From contig DASXGN010000013.1 of the NCBI GenBank assembly GCA_036489025.1, forward strand, positions 73,303 to 137,302: DNA of 64,000 nucleotides, written 5' to 3'. The position numbers were made by a program, and so were the translations under genes. The first letter of the stretch is position 1, and each line of letters begins with the position of its first letter. Below are positions 52,775 through 61,066 of this stretch, piece after piece. A model generated the notes under the pieces. It made no database searches. It was not told the DNA's origin and worked only from the letters and a program-made list of their open reading frames with translations. This stretch comes from Dryocola sp036489025 (lineage in GTDB: Bacteria; Pseudomonadota; Gammaproteobacteria; Enterobacterales; Enterobacteriaceae).

Positions 52775-53830
52775 ATGACGATGAAAGTTCTCGGTTACGC
52801 CGCCCAGTCCGCCCAGGCACCGATGGCCCCGTTTGAATTTATGCGCCGCGACCCGCGCCCCGACGACGTGGTTATCGAGGTGATGTACTGCGGGGTATGT
52901 CACTCCGACCTGCATCAGGCCCGCAACGACTGGGGTTTCAGCAGTTATCCGCTGGTGCCGGGCCACGAGGTAATTGGCCGCGTGGCTTCGGTAGGCAGCG
53001 AAGTGACTAAATTCAAGCCTGGCGATTACGCCGGGATTGGCTGCATGGTCGACTCCTGCCGCACCTGCCATCCGTGCAAAGAAGGCCTCGAGCAGTACTG
53101 TGAGGAGGGCAACACGCAGACCTACAACGGCGTTGACCGCCATGACCACCAGCCCACCTACGGCGGCTATTCACAGGCCATTATCGCCTCGCAAGATTTC
53201 GTTCTAAGAATGCCTGAGGGGATCGACCTTAAGGGTGCCGCCCCGCTGCTGTGCGCCGGGATCACCACCTGGTCGCCGCTGCGCCACTGGAACGTGGGCA
53301 AAGGTAATAAGGTGGCGGTTATCGGGCTGGGCGGCCTGGGGCATATGGCCCTGAAGCTGGCAAACGCGCTCGGTGCGGAGGTCACGCTGTTCACCCGTTC
53401 CGCCAGCAAAGAAGAGGACGCACGTCGTTTAGGGGCCCATCACGTGGTGCTTTCTACCGATAGCGGACAAATGTCAAAGGTTAATAATCAGTTCGATTTG
53501 ATTATCGACACCGTCCCCTACAGGCACGATATCAACCCTTACCTGCCAACGCTGAACCTGGACGGAACGCTGGTGTATGTCGGCCTTCTCGGAGACGTGG
53601 AGCCGCCGGTCAGCACGCTGCCGCTGCTGCTCAACCGACGTTCTATTTCCGGTTCCGCCATCGGCGGCATTAAAGAGACGCAGGAGATGCTTGATTTCTG
53701 CGCCGAGCACGGCATCGCCTCCGATATTGAAATGATCGATATCCACGACATCAACGCCGCCTACGAACGCCTGCTGAAAAGCGACGTGAAGTACCGTTTT
53801 GTCATTGATATGGCGACACTGAAGGCGTGA
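52775..53830 (+). CDS. zinc-dependent alcohol dehydrogenase, YahK/CAD family
   Basis: 351 residues. Catalytic zinc ligands in YCGVCHSDLHQ and PGHEVIGRV; structural zinc cysteines in DSCRTCHPCKEGLEQYC; Rossmann nucleotide site VIGLGGLGHMALKLA; conserved AIGGIKETQEMLDFCAEHGI near the end. Resembles E. coli YahK, an NADPH-dependent aldehyde reductase. Follows the cupin gene by 78 bp with its own GGAG ribosome site, so both may form one LysR-controlled unit. Confidence 0.93.
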   Translation: MTMKVLGYAAQSAQAPMAPFEFMRRDPRPDDVVIEVMYCGVCHSDLHQARNDWGFSSYPLVPGHEVIGRVASVGSEVTKFKPGDYAGIGCMVDSCRTCHPCKEGLEQYCEEGNTQTYNGVDRHDHQPTYGGYSQAIIASQDFVLRMPEGIDLKGAAPLLCAGITTWSPLRHWNVGKGNKVAVIGLGGLGHMALKLANALGAEVTLFTRSASKEEDARRLGAHHVVLSTDSGQMSKVNNQFDLIIDTVPYRHDINPYLPTLNLDGTLVYVGLLGDVEPPVSTLPLLLNRRSISGSAIGGIKETQEMLDFCAEHGIASDIEMIDIHDINAAYERLLKSDVKYRFVIDMATLKA

Positions 53831-53834
53831 TTTT

Positions 53835-53865
53835 CGGCCCCCTTATTGACTGAGGGGGCCGTTTC
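53835..53865 (+). terminator. rho-independent terminator after the alcohol dehydrogenase
   Basis: CGGCCCCC (53835-53842) pairs with GGGGGCCG (53854-53861), 11-base loop, followed by TTTCTC. The short T run makes it moderately strong. Confidence 0.75.
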
Positions 53866-53872
53866 TCCACGA

Positions 53873-54421
53873 ATGAACGTTTCCCCTCATTTCCGTCAGG
53901 CAAAGAAAAACCGCAGCGCTATTTTTAACATTTCCTTTCCACCAGGGTACAATCGCGCAACACTGAATCCGTTCGATGAGCCTGCCCTTTTGCCCTCACT
54001 CTTTTCCCTTTCGCGCCATAAATGGCCTTCTGCTGTCGCTCTGCTGGCGATGCTGATGCTATTTATTGCCCCGGTGATTTCAACATCGCTGGCGCATCAT
54101 CGTGCGCAAAGCGGTGAAACGAGCGGTCAACACCATAAGATGGCGCATTCTGAGGGGATGATGGAGATGGGGCCCATGGACTCACCTGTCTCGCCGCACC
54201 CGATGCCGGGCATGGGCGCCTCGCTGATGGACGATATCGCCTGCGGATACTGCCAGCTTCTGCTGCATATCCCGCTTATCGTCTGGATTTTTATACCCTT
54301 CATCTGGCTGGCATGGCGAATATCCAGCCCGCCACCTCCCGCCGTTATTGCCCCAATTTTAGTCCAGCATGATGATGCTGAAGCCCTGCCTCGAGCCCCG
54401 CCTGCGGCTGCCCTTCGTTAA
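53873..54421 (+). CDS. Met/His-rich membrane protein, DUF2946-like
   Basis: Up to 182 residues from ATG 53873, but a promoter-like TACAAT at 53948 suggests translation may begin later, for example at TTG 53990. One membrane segment (AVALLAMLMLFIAPVIS), a periplasmic loop rich in His and Met (HHRAQSGETSGQHHKMAHSE, GMMEMGPMDS, HPMPGMG), a CGYC pair, and a second membrane segment (LLLHIPLIVWIFIPFIWLAW). DUF2946 proteins accompany copper-related genes; the residues fit Cu(I) binding. Directly upstream of a PepSY protein with a similar MPGMSMP loop. Confidence 0.6.
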   Translation: MNVSPHFRQAKKNRSAIFNISFPPGYNRATLNPFDEPALLPSLFSLSRHKWPSAVALLAMLMLFIAPVISTSLAHHRAQSGETSGQHHKMAHSEGMMEMGPMDSPVSPHPMPGMGASLMDDIACGYCQLLLHIPLIVWIFIPFIWLAWRISSPPPPAVIAPILVQHDDAEALPRAPPAAALR

Positions 54422-54464
54422 TACACATTCTTCTTTAACGTTATGGCTAAGCCACAGGATGACT

Positions 54465-55844
54465 ATGTCTACAGCTCTCTCCCCACGCTCCGCGCGTGGC
54501 GCATTGCTGACGCTTCTGCGTCGGCTGCATTTTTACATCGGCCTGTTCGTCGGCCCGTTTATTTTCGTTGCGGCCCTCAGCGGCACGTTTTATGTCCTCA
54601 CCCCACAGCTTGAAAATGCACTTTATCAGGAGGCCTTGCGTAGTGAGGATGTTGGCCCCCAGCAGTCGCTTTCACAGCAAATAGCCGCCGCAAGAAAGTA
54701 TATTGGCGAAAATACGCCTGTTTACGCGGTGCGTCCCGCGCCCCGGCCCGGCGATACCACTCGCGTGCAGTTCACCGATCCTGCCCTCGGCCCATCAGAA
54801 TCTCGGGCTATTTTTATTTCTCCTTCGACGCTTGCGGTTAAAGGGGATATGCCCGTCTACGGCACCAGCGGCGTGCTGCCCCTGAGGAGCGCGATCGATC
54901 GCTTTCACCAGGGACTGCTGCTGGGAGAAACGGGGCGGCTGTATAGCGAGCTGGCGGCCTCCTGGCTCTGGGTGGCGGCGCTGGGCGGCATCGTACTGTG
55001 GCTGACAACGTGCCCAAAAAGAAAGCTAAGGGTACGAGCCACGCCGCAAACTAAAGCCCGGCACTGGCATATCAGCCTGGGCGCTTTTTTGCTGCTCGGG
55101 CTGATGTTCTTCTCTGCCACCGGGCTGACGTGGTCGCAGTGGGCGGGGGGGAATATCGACCGGCTCCGCAGCGGGCTGGGCTGGATGACGCCGCAGGTGA
55201 ATACGGCGTTGAAACCACAGGCCAGCCGTGAGCAAAGCGATCCGCACGCGGAACACCGGAGCATGATGCCGGGCATGAGCATGCCGGAAGCACCTGATGA
55301 ACGCTGGGACGAGGTGCTGATGGCTGCCCGACATGCCGGAATAACGTCTGAGAAAGTCGAGATTCGCCCGGCAAAGTCTGCGGATAAAGCCTGGACGGTG
55401 ACGGAGATTGACCGCGCGTGGCCAACGCACGTGGACACCGCGGCTATCGATCCGACTACGCTGGCGGTGATTGACCTGACGCGCTTCGCCAGCTTCCCGC
55501 TGATTGCCAAACTGACCCGCTGGGGGATTGATGCCCACATGGGCGTGCTTTTCGGGCTGCCAAACCAGCTGCTGCTGGCAGCCTTTGGCTTTGGCCTGTG
55601 CGCCATGATTTTACTCGGCTACCGGATGTGGTGGCTGCGCCGTCCTGCCGCTGCCGCAAACAATCCCGCGCTCACGTTAAGCGAAGCCTGGCTGGCGCTG
55701 CCGTTTGCGTGGCGAACTGGCGTGCTGGTTTTCGCCGCCGCGCTGGGATACTGCCTGCCGGTGATGGGCGTCAGCCTGCTGCTGTTTGTGGCCGCAGATT
55801 TTACCCGCTGGCGCATAAAGCTCGCTCGACCGCTGATTTCCTGA
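54465..55844 (+). CDS. PepSY-domain membrane protein
   Basis: 459 residues from ATG 54465, with CAGGAT six bases upstream. Four main membrane segments (LHFYIGLFVGPFIFVAALSG, ASWLWVAALGGIVLWL, ISLGAFLLLGLMFFSATGL, LAAFGFGLCAMILLGYRM), and two extra at the end. Periplasmic PepSY-like modules lie between, with a Met-rich stretch MMPGMSMP. His residues within membrane segments (LRRLHFYIG, HWHISLG, DAHMGVLFG) fit haem-binding reductases of the PiuB/PepSY_TM family involved in metal uptake or respiration. Copper or iron reduction is the likely theme, inferred with its neighbour. Confidence 0.82.
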   Translation: MSTALSPRSARGALLTLLRRLHFYIGLFVGPFIFVAALSGTFYVLTPQLENALYQEALRSEDVGPQQSLSQQIAAARKYIGENTPVYAVRPAPRPGDTTRVQFTDPALGPSESRAIFISPSTLAVKGDMPVYGTSGVLPLRSAIDRFHQGLLLGETGRLYSELAASWLWVAALGGIVLWLTTCPKRKLRVRATPQTKARHWHISLGAFLLLGLMFFSATGLTWSQWAGGNIDRLRSGLGWMTPQVNTALKPQASREQSDPHAEHRSMMPGMSMPEAPDERWDEVLMAARHAGITSEKVEIRPAKSADKAWTVTEIDRAWPTHVDTAAIDPTTLAVIDLTRFASFPLIAKLTRWGIDAHMGVLFGLPNQLLLAAFGFGLCAMILLGYRMWWLRRPAAAANNPALTLSEAWLALPFAWRTGVLVFAAALGYCLPVMGVSLLLFVAADFTRWRIKLARPLIS

Positions 55845-55898
55845 AGCCTCCGCTTCTTTCTCCCTGTCTCACCCTCTCCCCCGTGGAGAGGGCCCTGT

Positions 55899-55913
55899 AT
55901 TGGTCCTACCAAT
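55899..55913. promoter_or_regulatory. LldR operator O1
   Basis: ATTGGTCCTACCAAT, a perfect palindrome around the centre C, matching the LldR/FadR-family pattern TNGTNNNACNA. The centre lies 124 bp from the second copy, like the -105/+22 pair of E. coli lldPRD. Confidence 0.85.
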
Positions 55914-55966
55914 CCGGCCTAAAACGTGCCTCTTTACGCATAACGGCAAAAAATACAACACAAACA

Positions 55967-55995
55967 TTGCCATCAATTAACACAAGGTTAACCAT
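55967..55995 (+). promoter_or_regulatory. putative lldP promoter
   Basis: TTGCCA (55967-55972), 16-17 bp spacer, TAACCA/ACCATA near 55989-55995. The implied start near 56002 puts the two LldR operators at about -97 and +28. The overlapping AT-rich GTTAACC stretch could also bind ArcA. Confidence 0.45.
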
Positions 55996-56022
55996 AAACC
56001 ATCAATTACCCTACATAGCCAG

Positions 56023-56037
56023 ATTGGTCCTACCAAT
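56023..56037. promoter_or_regulatory. LldR operator O2
   Basis: An identical copy of ATTGGTCCTACCAAT between the putative promoter and the lldP start. Together the sites allow LldR to loop the DNA and repress without L-lactate. Confidence 0.85.
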
Positions 56038-56080
56038 TTGACACAAAAATAATAAACACATCGCGCCTGGAGACACCTGC

Positions 56081-57736
56081 ATGCAAGTCTGGCAACAACA
56101 CTACGATCCGGCGGGGAACATCTGGCTTTCGAGCCTGATTGCGGCCCTGCCCATTCTGTTCTTCTTCTTTGCGCTTATTAAGCTGCGCATGAAGGGCTAT
56201 CTGGCGGCAACGCTGACCGTTGGGCTGGCGCTGCTGGTCGCACTGTTGTTCTATCGCATGCCGGTTGACCGCGCGCTCGCCTCGGTGATTTACGGCTTCT
56301 TCTACGGCCTGTGGCCGATTGCCTGGATCATTATCGCCGCGGTATTCGTCTACAAAATCTCGGTGAAAACCGGGCAGTTCGACATTATTCGCTCGTCAAT
56401 TCTGTCCATTACGCCGGACCAGCGCCTGCAAATGCTGATCGTCGGCTTTTCCTTCGGCGCATTCCTCGAAGGCGCCGCAGGCTTCGGCGCACCGGTCGCC
56501 ATCACTGCCGCCCTGCTGGTTGGCCTGGGCTTTAACCCGCTCTACGCCGCCGGTCTGTGCTTAATCGTGAATACCGCGCCGGTGGCCTTTGGCGCCATGG
56601 GCATACCTATTATTGTCGCGGGCCAGGTCACGGGGCTGGATAGCTTCGAGATTGGCCAGATGGTGGGCCGCCAGCTGCCGTTCCTGACGATTATCGTGCT
56701 GTTCTGGATCATGGCGATTATGGACGGCTGGCGCGGCGTCAAAGAGACCTGGCCTGCGGTGATGGTTGCGGGCGGTTCTTTTGCCATTGCGCAATACCTT
56801 AGCTCAAACTTCTTAGGCCCTGAGCTGCCGGATATTATTTCTTCGCTGGTCTCACTGGTCTGTCTGACCGCCTTCCTGCGCGTGTGGAAACCCGTGCGTA
56901 TCTTCCGCTTCGGCGATGTCGGCGCTTCGGTTACCGATCAGACTCTGGCCCGCAAAAACTACACGGCGGGTCAGGTTATACGCGCCTGGATGCCGTTTAT
57001 CTTCCTGACCGCCACCGTCACCGTCTGGAGCATTCCGCCGTTTAAAGCCTTGTTTGCGCCGGGCGGTGCGATGGCGGACTGGGTGCTGAATTTCTCCGTG
57101 CCGTTCCTCGACAAGCTGGTCGCCAAAATGCCGCCTGTCGTCGCCGAGAGCATGGCTTACGCGGCGGTTTATAAGTTCGACTGGCTGTCTGCCACCGGCA
57201 CCGCCATTTTGGCTGCCGCGCTGATTTCTATCGTTTATCTGGGCATGAAGCCCAAAGCCGCCGTTGAAACTTTTGGCGAGACGCTAAAAGAGCTGGCGCT
57301 GCCGATTTACTCCATCGGCATGGTGCTGGCGTTCGCGTTTATCTCGAACTATTCCGGCCTTTCGGCCACGCTTGCCCTGGCGCTTGCCCACACCGGCCAC
57401 GCCTTCACCTTCTTCTCGCCGTTCCTCGGCTGGCTTGGCGTGTTCCTGACCGGTTCGGACACCTCGTCGAACGCGCTCTTTGCCGCCCTACAGGCGACCA
57501 CAGCGCAGCAGATAGGCGTTTCGGATCTCCTTCTGGTCGCCGCCAACACCACGGGCGGCGTCACCGGGAAGATGATTTCACCGCAGTCCATCGCCATTGC
57601 CTGTGCGGCCGTTGGGCTGGTAGGCAAAGAGTCAGACCTGTTCCGCTTCACCGTTAAGCACAGCCTGATTTTCACCTGCATGGTGGGCGTGATCACCACC
57701 CTGCAAGCTTACGTACTCACCTGGATGATTCCATGA
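56081..57736 (+). CDS. lldP: L-lactate permease
   Basis: 551 residues, nearly identical in length and sequence to E. coli LldP: MQVWQQHYDPAGNIWLSSL start, around 12 membrane helices, FGAFLEGAAGFGAPVAITAA, LTGSDTSSNALFAALQATTA and NTTGGVTGKMISPQSIAIA. A proton-coupled importer of L-lactate (also glycolate). First gene of lldPRD; its stop overlaps the lldR start. Confidence 0.98.
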   Translation: MQVWQQHYDPAGNIWLSSLIAALPILFFFFALIKLRMKGYLAATLTVGLALLVALLFYRMPVDRALASVIYGFFYGLWPIAWIIIAAVFVYKISVKTGQFDIIRSSILSITPDQRLQMLIVGFSFGAFLEGAAGFGAPVAITAALLVGLGFNPLYAAGLCLIVNTAPVAFGAMGIPIIVAGQVTGLDSFEIGQMVGRQLPFLTIIVLFWIMAIMDGWRGVKETWPAVMVAGGSFAIAQYLSSNFLGPELPDIISSLVSLVCLTAFLRVWKPVRIFRFGDVGASVTDQTLARKNYTAGQVIRAWMPFIFLTATVTVWSIPPFKALFAPGGAMADWVLNFSVPFLDKLVAKMPPVVAESMAYAAVYKFDWLSATGTAILAAALISIVYLGMKPKAAVETFGETLKELALPIYSIGMVLAFAFISNYSGLSATLALALAHTGHAFTFFSPFLGWLGVFLTGSDTSSNALFAALQATTAQQIGVSDLLLVAANTTGGVTGKMISPQSIAIACAAVGLVGKESDLFRFTVKHSLIFTCMVGVITTLQAYVLTWMIP

Positions 57737-58521
57737 TGCCAGCCCAGCCGCGCCTGGCCGACCAGCTGGCCGAGCGCGTAAAAGATCTTATTCAGGAACA
57801 AAAGCTGGAGGCCGGCATGCGGCTTCCGGCCGAACGCCAGCTTGCCGCGCAGATGGGCGTATCGCGTTCATCCGTGCGCGAAGCTATTCAGAAGCTGATC
57901 AGCGAAGGCGTGCTAATCAGCCGCCGCGGCGGCGGCACCTTCGTGCGCTACGAAGTACAGCCGTGGTCCGAACAGCGCATCGTCCAGCCGCTCAGAACGC
58001 TGGTTGAGGACGACCCAAACTATCGCTACGACATTCTTGAAGCGCGCCACGCCATTGAGGCCAGCACGGCCTGGCACGCCGCCATGCGGGCCACCGACGC
58101 GGATAAAGAGAAACTGATCGCCTGTTTCGACGCCACGCTGAAGTTCAAAGAAAGCGACGATCCGGATCTGGCCGCCCAGGCCGACGTTCGCTTCCACCTG
58201 GCCATTGCCGAAGCCTCGCATAACGTGGTTCTGCTGCAGACCATGCGCGGCTTTTTCGATTTACTCCAGTCCTCCGTGATGCACAGTCGTCAGCGGATGT
58301 ACACCGTGCCCGCCATTTTTGCGGGCCTTACCGAACAGCATAGCGAGCTGCTCCAGGCGATTCTGGCGGGCGACGCCGAACGGGCGCGCCGGGCAGCGAA
58401 AACGCATCTTGGGTTTGTGCACACCACCATCAAAACCCTACATGAAGACGAAGCCCGGCAGGCGCGAATCACCCGCCTGCCGGGTGATGAAACCGATGTT
58501 CAAAGGGAAGAAAATTCATGA
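57733..58521 (+). CDS. lldR: L-lactate-responsive GntR/FadR-family repressor
   Basis: 262 residues. Winged HTH (LEAGMRLPAERQLAAQMGVS, SSVREAIQKLISEGVLISRR) and an FCD effector domain (ARHAIEASTAWHAA ... DVRFHLAIAEASHN), where Asp/His residues usually hold a metal. Binds the two operators ahead of lldP and releases when L-lactate is present. Overlaps both neighbours by four bases. Confidence 0.96.
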   Translation: MMPAQPRLADQLAERVKDLIQEQKLEAGMRLPAERQLAAQMGVSRSSVREAIQKLISEGVLISRRGGGTFVRYEVQPWSEQRIVQPLRTLVEDDPNYRYDILEARHAIEASTAWHAAMRATDADKEKLIACFDATLKFKESDDPDLAAQADVRFHLAIAEASHNVVLLQTMRGFFDLLQSSVMHSRQRMYTVPAIFAGLTEQHSELLQAILAGDAERARRAAKTHLGFVHTTIKTLHEDEARQARITRLPGDETDVQREENS

Positions 58522-59699
58522 TTATTTCAGCCTCCACCGACTATCGCGCCGCGGCCAAACGTATTTTGCCGCCGTTTTTATTCCACTATATTGACGGCGG
58601 GGCCTACGCCGAACATACGCTGCGCCGCAACGTAGAGGATCTTGCCCAGGTTGCCCTCAAACAGCGCGTGCTGAAAAATATGTCGGCGCTCAGCCTGGAA
58701 ACCAGGCTGTTTAACGAAACGCTTTCGATGCCGGTGGCCCTTGCCCCGGTTGGCCTGTGCGGGATGTACGCGCGACGCGGCGAAGTACAGGCCGCCAAGG
58801 CCGCAGAGGCAAAAGGCATTCCGTTCACCCTGTCCACCGTTTCGGTTTGCCCGATTGAAGAGGTGGCCCCGGCAATAGGCCGTCCGATGTGGTTCCAGCT
58901 TTACGTCCTTAAAGATCGCGGCTTTATGCGCAACGCCCTGGAGCGAGCAAAGGCAGCAGGCTGCTCAACGCTGGTCTTTACCGTCGATATGCCTACGCCC
59001 GGCGCACGCTACCGGGATGCGCACTCCGGCATGAGCGGCCCGAACGCGGCGCTGCGCCGTTACTGGCAGGCGGCAACGCATCCTCAATGGGCGTGGGACG
59101 TTGGCCTGAACGGCCGCCCTCACGACCTGGGGAACATTTCCACCTATCTCGGCAAACCGACCGGCCTTGAAGATTACATCGGCTGGCTGGCGAACAACTT
59201 CGACCCGTCCATTTCCTGGAGCGACCTGGAATGGATTCGCGAATTCTGGGACGGCCCGATGATCATCAAGGGGATTCTCGATCCTCAGGATGCCAAAGAC
59301 GCCGTGCGCTTCGGTGCCGATGGCATTGTGGTTTCCAACCACGGTGGCCGCCAGCTTGACGGCGTGCTTTCCTCCTGCCGCGCCCTGCCCGCCATTGCCG
59401 ACGCGGTAAAAGGCGATATCGCCATTCTTGCCGACAGCGGTATCCGCAACGGGCTGGACGTGGTGCGCATGCTGGCTCTCGGTGCGGATACGGTACTGCT
59501 TGGCCGCGCGTATTTATACGCCCTTGCCACACACGGGCAGGCGGGCGTAACAAACCTGCTCAATCTCATTGAGAAAGAAATGCGTGTGGCAATGACGCTT
59601 ACCGGCGCAAAATCTATCGCCGAAATCAGCCAGGATCTGCTGGTTCGCGAGGGTCTGAAAGATATTCTTTCACCGGAAAGCATGGCCGTTGGGTTTTAA
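58518..59699 (+). CDS. lldD: FMN-dependent L-lactate dehydrogenase
   Basis: 393 residues. (S)-2-hydroxy-acid oxidase fold with FILHYID-type start (FHYIDGGAYAEHTLRRN), the FMN/active-site signature SNHGGRQLDGVLSS containing the catalytic His and Arg, and DSGIRNGLDVVRMLALGAD. A membrane-bound enzyme that oxidises L-lactate to pyruvate and feeds the quinone pool. Last gene of the operon. Confidence 0.97.
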   Translation: MIISASTDYRAAAKRILPPFLFHYIDGGAYAEHTLRRNVEDLAQVALKQRVLKNMSALSLETRLFNETLSMPVALAPVGLCGMYARRGEVQAAKAAEAKGIPFTLSTVSVCPIEEVAPAIGRPMWFQLYVLKDRGFMRNALERAKAAGCSTLVFTVDMPTPGARYRDAHSGMSGPNAALRRYWQAATHPQWAWDVGLNGRPHDLGNISTYLGKPTGLEDYIGWLANNFDPSISWSDLEWIREFWDGPMIIKGILDPQDAKDAVRFGADGIVVSNHGGRQLDGVLSSCRALPAIADAVKGDIAILADSGIRNGLDVVRMLALGADTVLLGRAYLYALATHGQAGVTNLLNLIEKEMRVAMTLTGAKSIAEISQDLLVREGLKDILSPESMAVGF

Positions 59700-59995
59700 G
59701 CCCCGCAGTAGATAGCGCTCTCGCCACGGTTCACGGTGGCGGGAGATCGTCAAACCTGCCGAAAATCTATCTTCTTTCTGCTTATAAATCCTGTGATTTT
59801 TCTAAGGAGATGAACAAGATGAGAACCACTTTCCAGCAATAACTGGATGTTTTCAGAGCCTGCAAGAATAGTGGAACGCATGCCGCAAAATGAACGTCCC
59901 GTTGCTTTTTTTCTGCCCCACTTTTTTCTCCGCCGTCCGAATAAATTCACTTCTTCAGGTGTTCACTGCTTACCCGACACGATGAGGAGATGAAC
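59700..59995. other. interval lldD to TPR gene
   Basis: 296 bp. A weak hairpin with CGCCACGGTTCACGGTGGCG (59729-59748) may end the lld transcript. At 59804 an AAGGAGATGAACAAG element precedes a ten-codon frame ending at 59842; it resembles the initiation region GAGGAGATGAAC of the next gene. No other gene seen. Confidence 0.4.
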
Positions 59996-60529
59996 ATGAA
60001 GCGTTTAACCGCCAGCTTATTACCCGCTGTAGTGACCAGTTTTCTGCTGTTTTCCGGCTACGCTCAGGCGATGGGCGGCAGCAGCGACGAGCCCGTGCCA
60101 CCAACCTGTCCGAAGGGGCAAATCTATGATTCAAAAACGAAAACCTGCATGGTGGATAAAACCGGAACGATCGGTGACGAAGCCCGAACGGACTATGCCT
60201 ATGCTTTAGCGAAAGCCGGGCGCTATCAGGAAGCGCTCGACATGCTCAATACGCTCAAAGATCCGAACACCGCCGAGGCGCTGAACTATCGCGGCTACGC
60301 TACCCGCAAGCTGGGACGTACCGATGAAGGGATCGGCTATTATTTAAAATCAGTGGCGCTCGATCCCCGGTATCCGAAGGTTCGCGAATACCTCGGGGAA
60401 GCGTACATGATCAAAAACCGTCCGGATTTAGCCCGTGAGCAGCTTGCCACCATCAGGACGCTGTGCGGCACAGGCTGCGAGGAGTATCGCGATCTGGCGG
60501 CGGCCATCGACGGCCACCCTGAATCCTGA
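59996..60529 (+). CDS. exported TPR protein
   Basis: 177 residues from ATG 59996 (GAGGAG nine bases upstream; an ATG at 59990 is possible). Signal peptide MKRLTASLLPAVVTSFLLFS..AQA. A short Cys-containing N-terminal piece (PPTCPKGQIYDSKTKTCMVD) is followed by about three TPR units (~60-160: ARTDYAYALAKAGRYQEALD, AEALNYRGYATRKLGRTDEG, PKVREYLGEAYMIKNRPDLA) and a CGTGC near the end. Periplasmic; likely linked to the sigma/anti-sigma pair that follows 21 bp later, as sensor accessory or regulated product. Confidence 0.78.
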   Translation: MKRLTASLLPAVVTSFLLFSGYAQAMGGSSDEPVPPTCPKGQIYDSKTKTCMVDKTGTIGDEARTDYAYALAKAGRYQEALDMLNTLKDPNTAEALNYRGYATRKLGRTDEGIGYYLKSVALDPRYPKVREYLGEAYMIKNRPDLAREQLATIRTLCGTGCEEYRDLAAAIDGHPES

Positions 60530-60550
60530 TCTACCGCCGCGGAGGCAAAA

Positions 60551-61066
60551 ATTAGCAGCGAAGCGATACGCCGTGAAATCGCGCAATATCTCCCCCGCCT
60601 GTGGCGTTACGGCCTGGTGCTGTCCCACCGGCGGGAGGTTGCGGATGATTTAGTTCAGGCAACCTGCGTGCGGGCGCTGGAGCGCGCTGAGCAATTTACG
60701 CCCGGCACCCGCCTGGACCGCTGGCTGTTTTCTATTTTGCATTCCGTGTGGCTCAACGAGGTTCGCGCCCAGCTTATCCGCCGGGGCCAGGGCTTTGTTG
60801 ATGTCGACGAGCTGACCGGGGCAGAAAATAGCGACGATCCTGTCTGGTCAAATGAGGTGATGAAACGGGTGAACAGCCTGCCGGAAGCGCAGCGCGATAC
60901 GGTGTTTCTGGTTTACGTCGAGGAACTGTCGTACCGGGAAGCCGCCTCGGTGCTGAACGTGCCGGTGGGCACAATCATGAGCAGGCTGGCCACCGCCCGG
61001 CTGACGCTGGCTCAGGATCGCATGCTTCAGCCTACCCCGCCGCAGTTTAAAGGAGATAAATCATGA
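60551..61066 (+). CDS. ECF sigma factor, apparent ATT start codon
   Basis: 171 residues if started at ATT 60551. Region 2 (YLPRLWRYGLVLSHRREVAD, DLVQATCVRALERAEQF, TRLDRWLFSILHSVWLNEVR) and region 4 (LPEAQRDTVFLVYVEELSYR, EAASVLNVPVGTIMSRLATAR) are complete only if translation begins well before the first ATG/GTG/TTG in frame (GTG 60617), since helix 1 of region 2 is encoded upstream. The frame is open back to 60530 and has no usual start. GGAGG at 60541-60545 stands five bases from ATT. A directly overlapping anti-sigma gene follows (ATGA). Confidence 0.8.
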   Translation: MSSEAIRREIAQYLPRLWRYGLVLSHRREVADDLVQATCVRALERAEQFTPGTRLDRWLFSILHSVWLNEVRAQLIRRGQGFVDVDELTGAENSDDPVWSNEVMKRVNSLPEAQRDTVFLVYVEELSYREAASVLNVPVGTIMSRLATARLTLAQDRMLQPTPPQFKGDKS

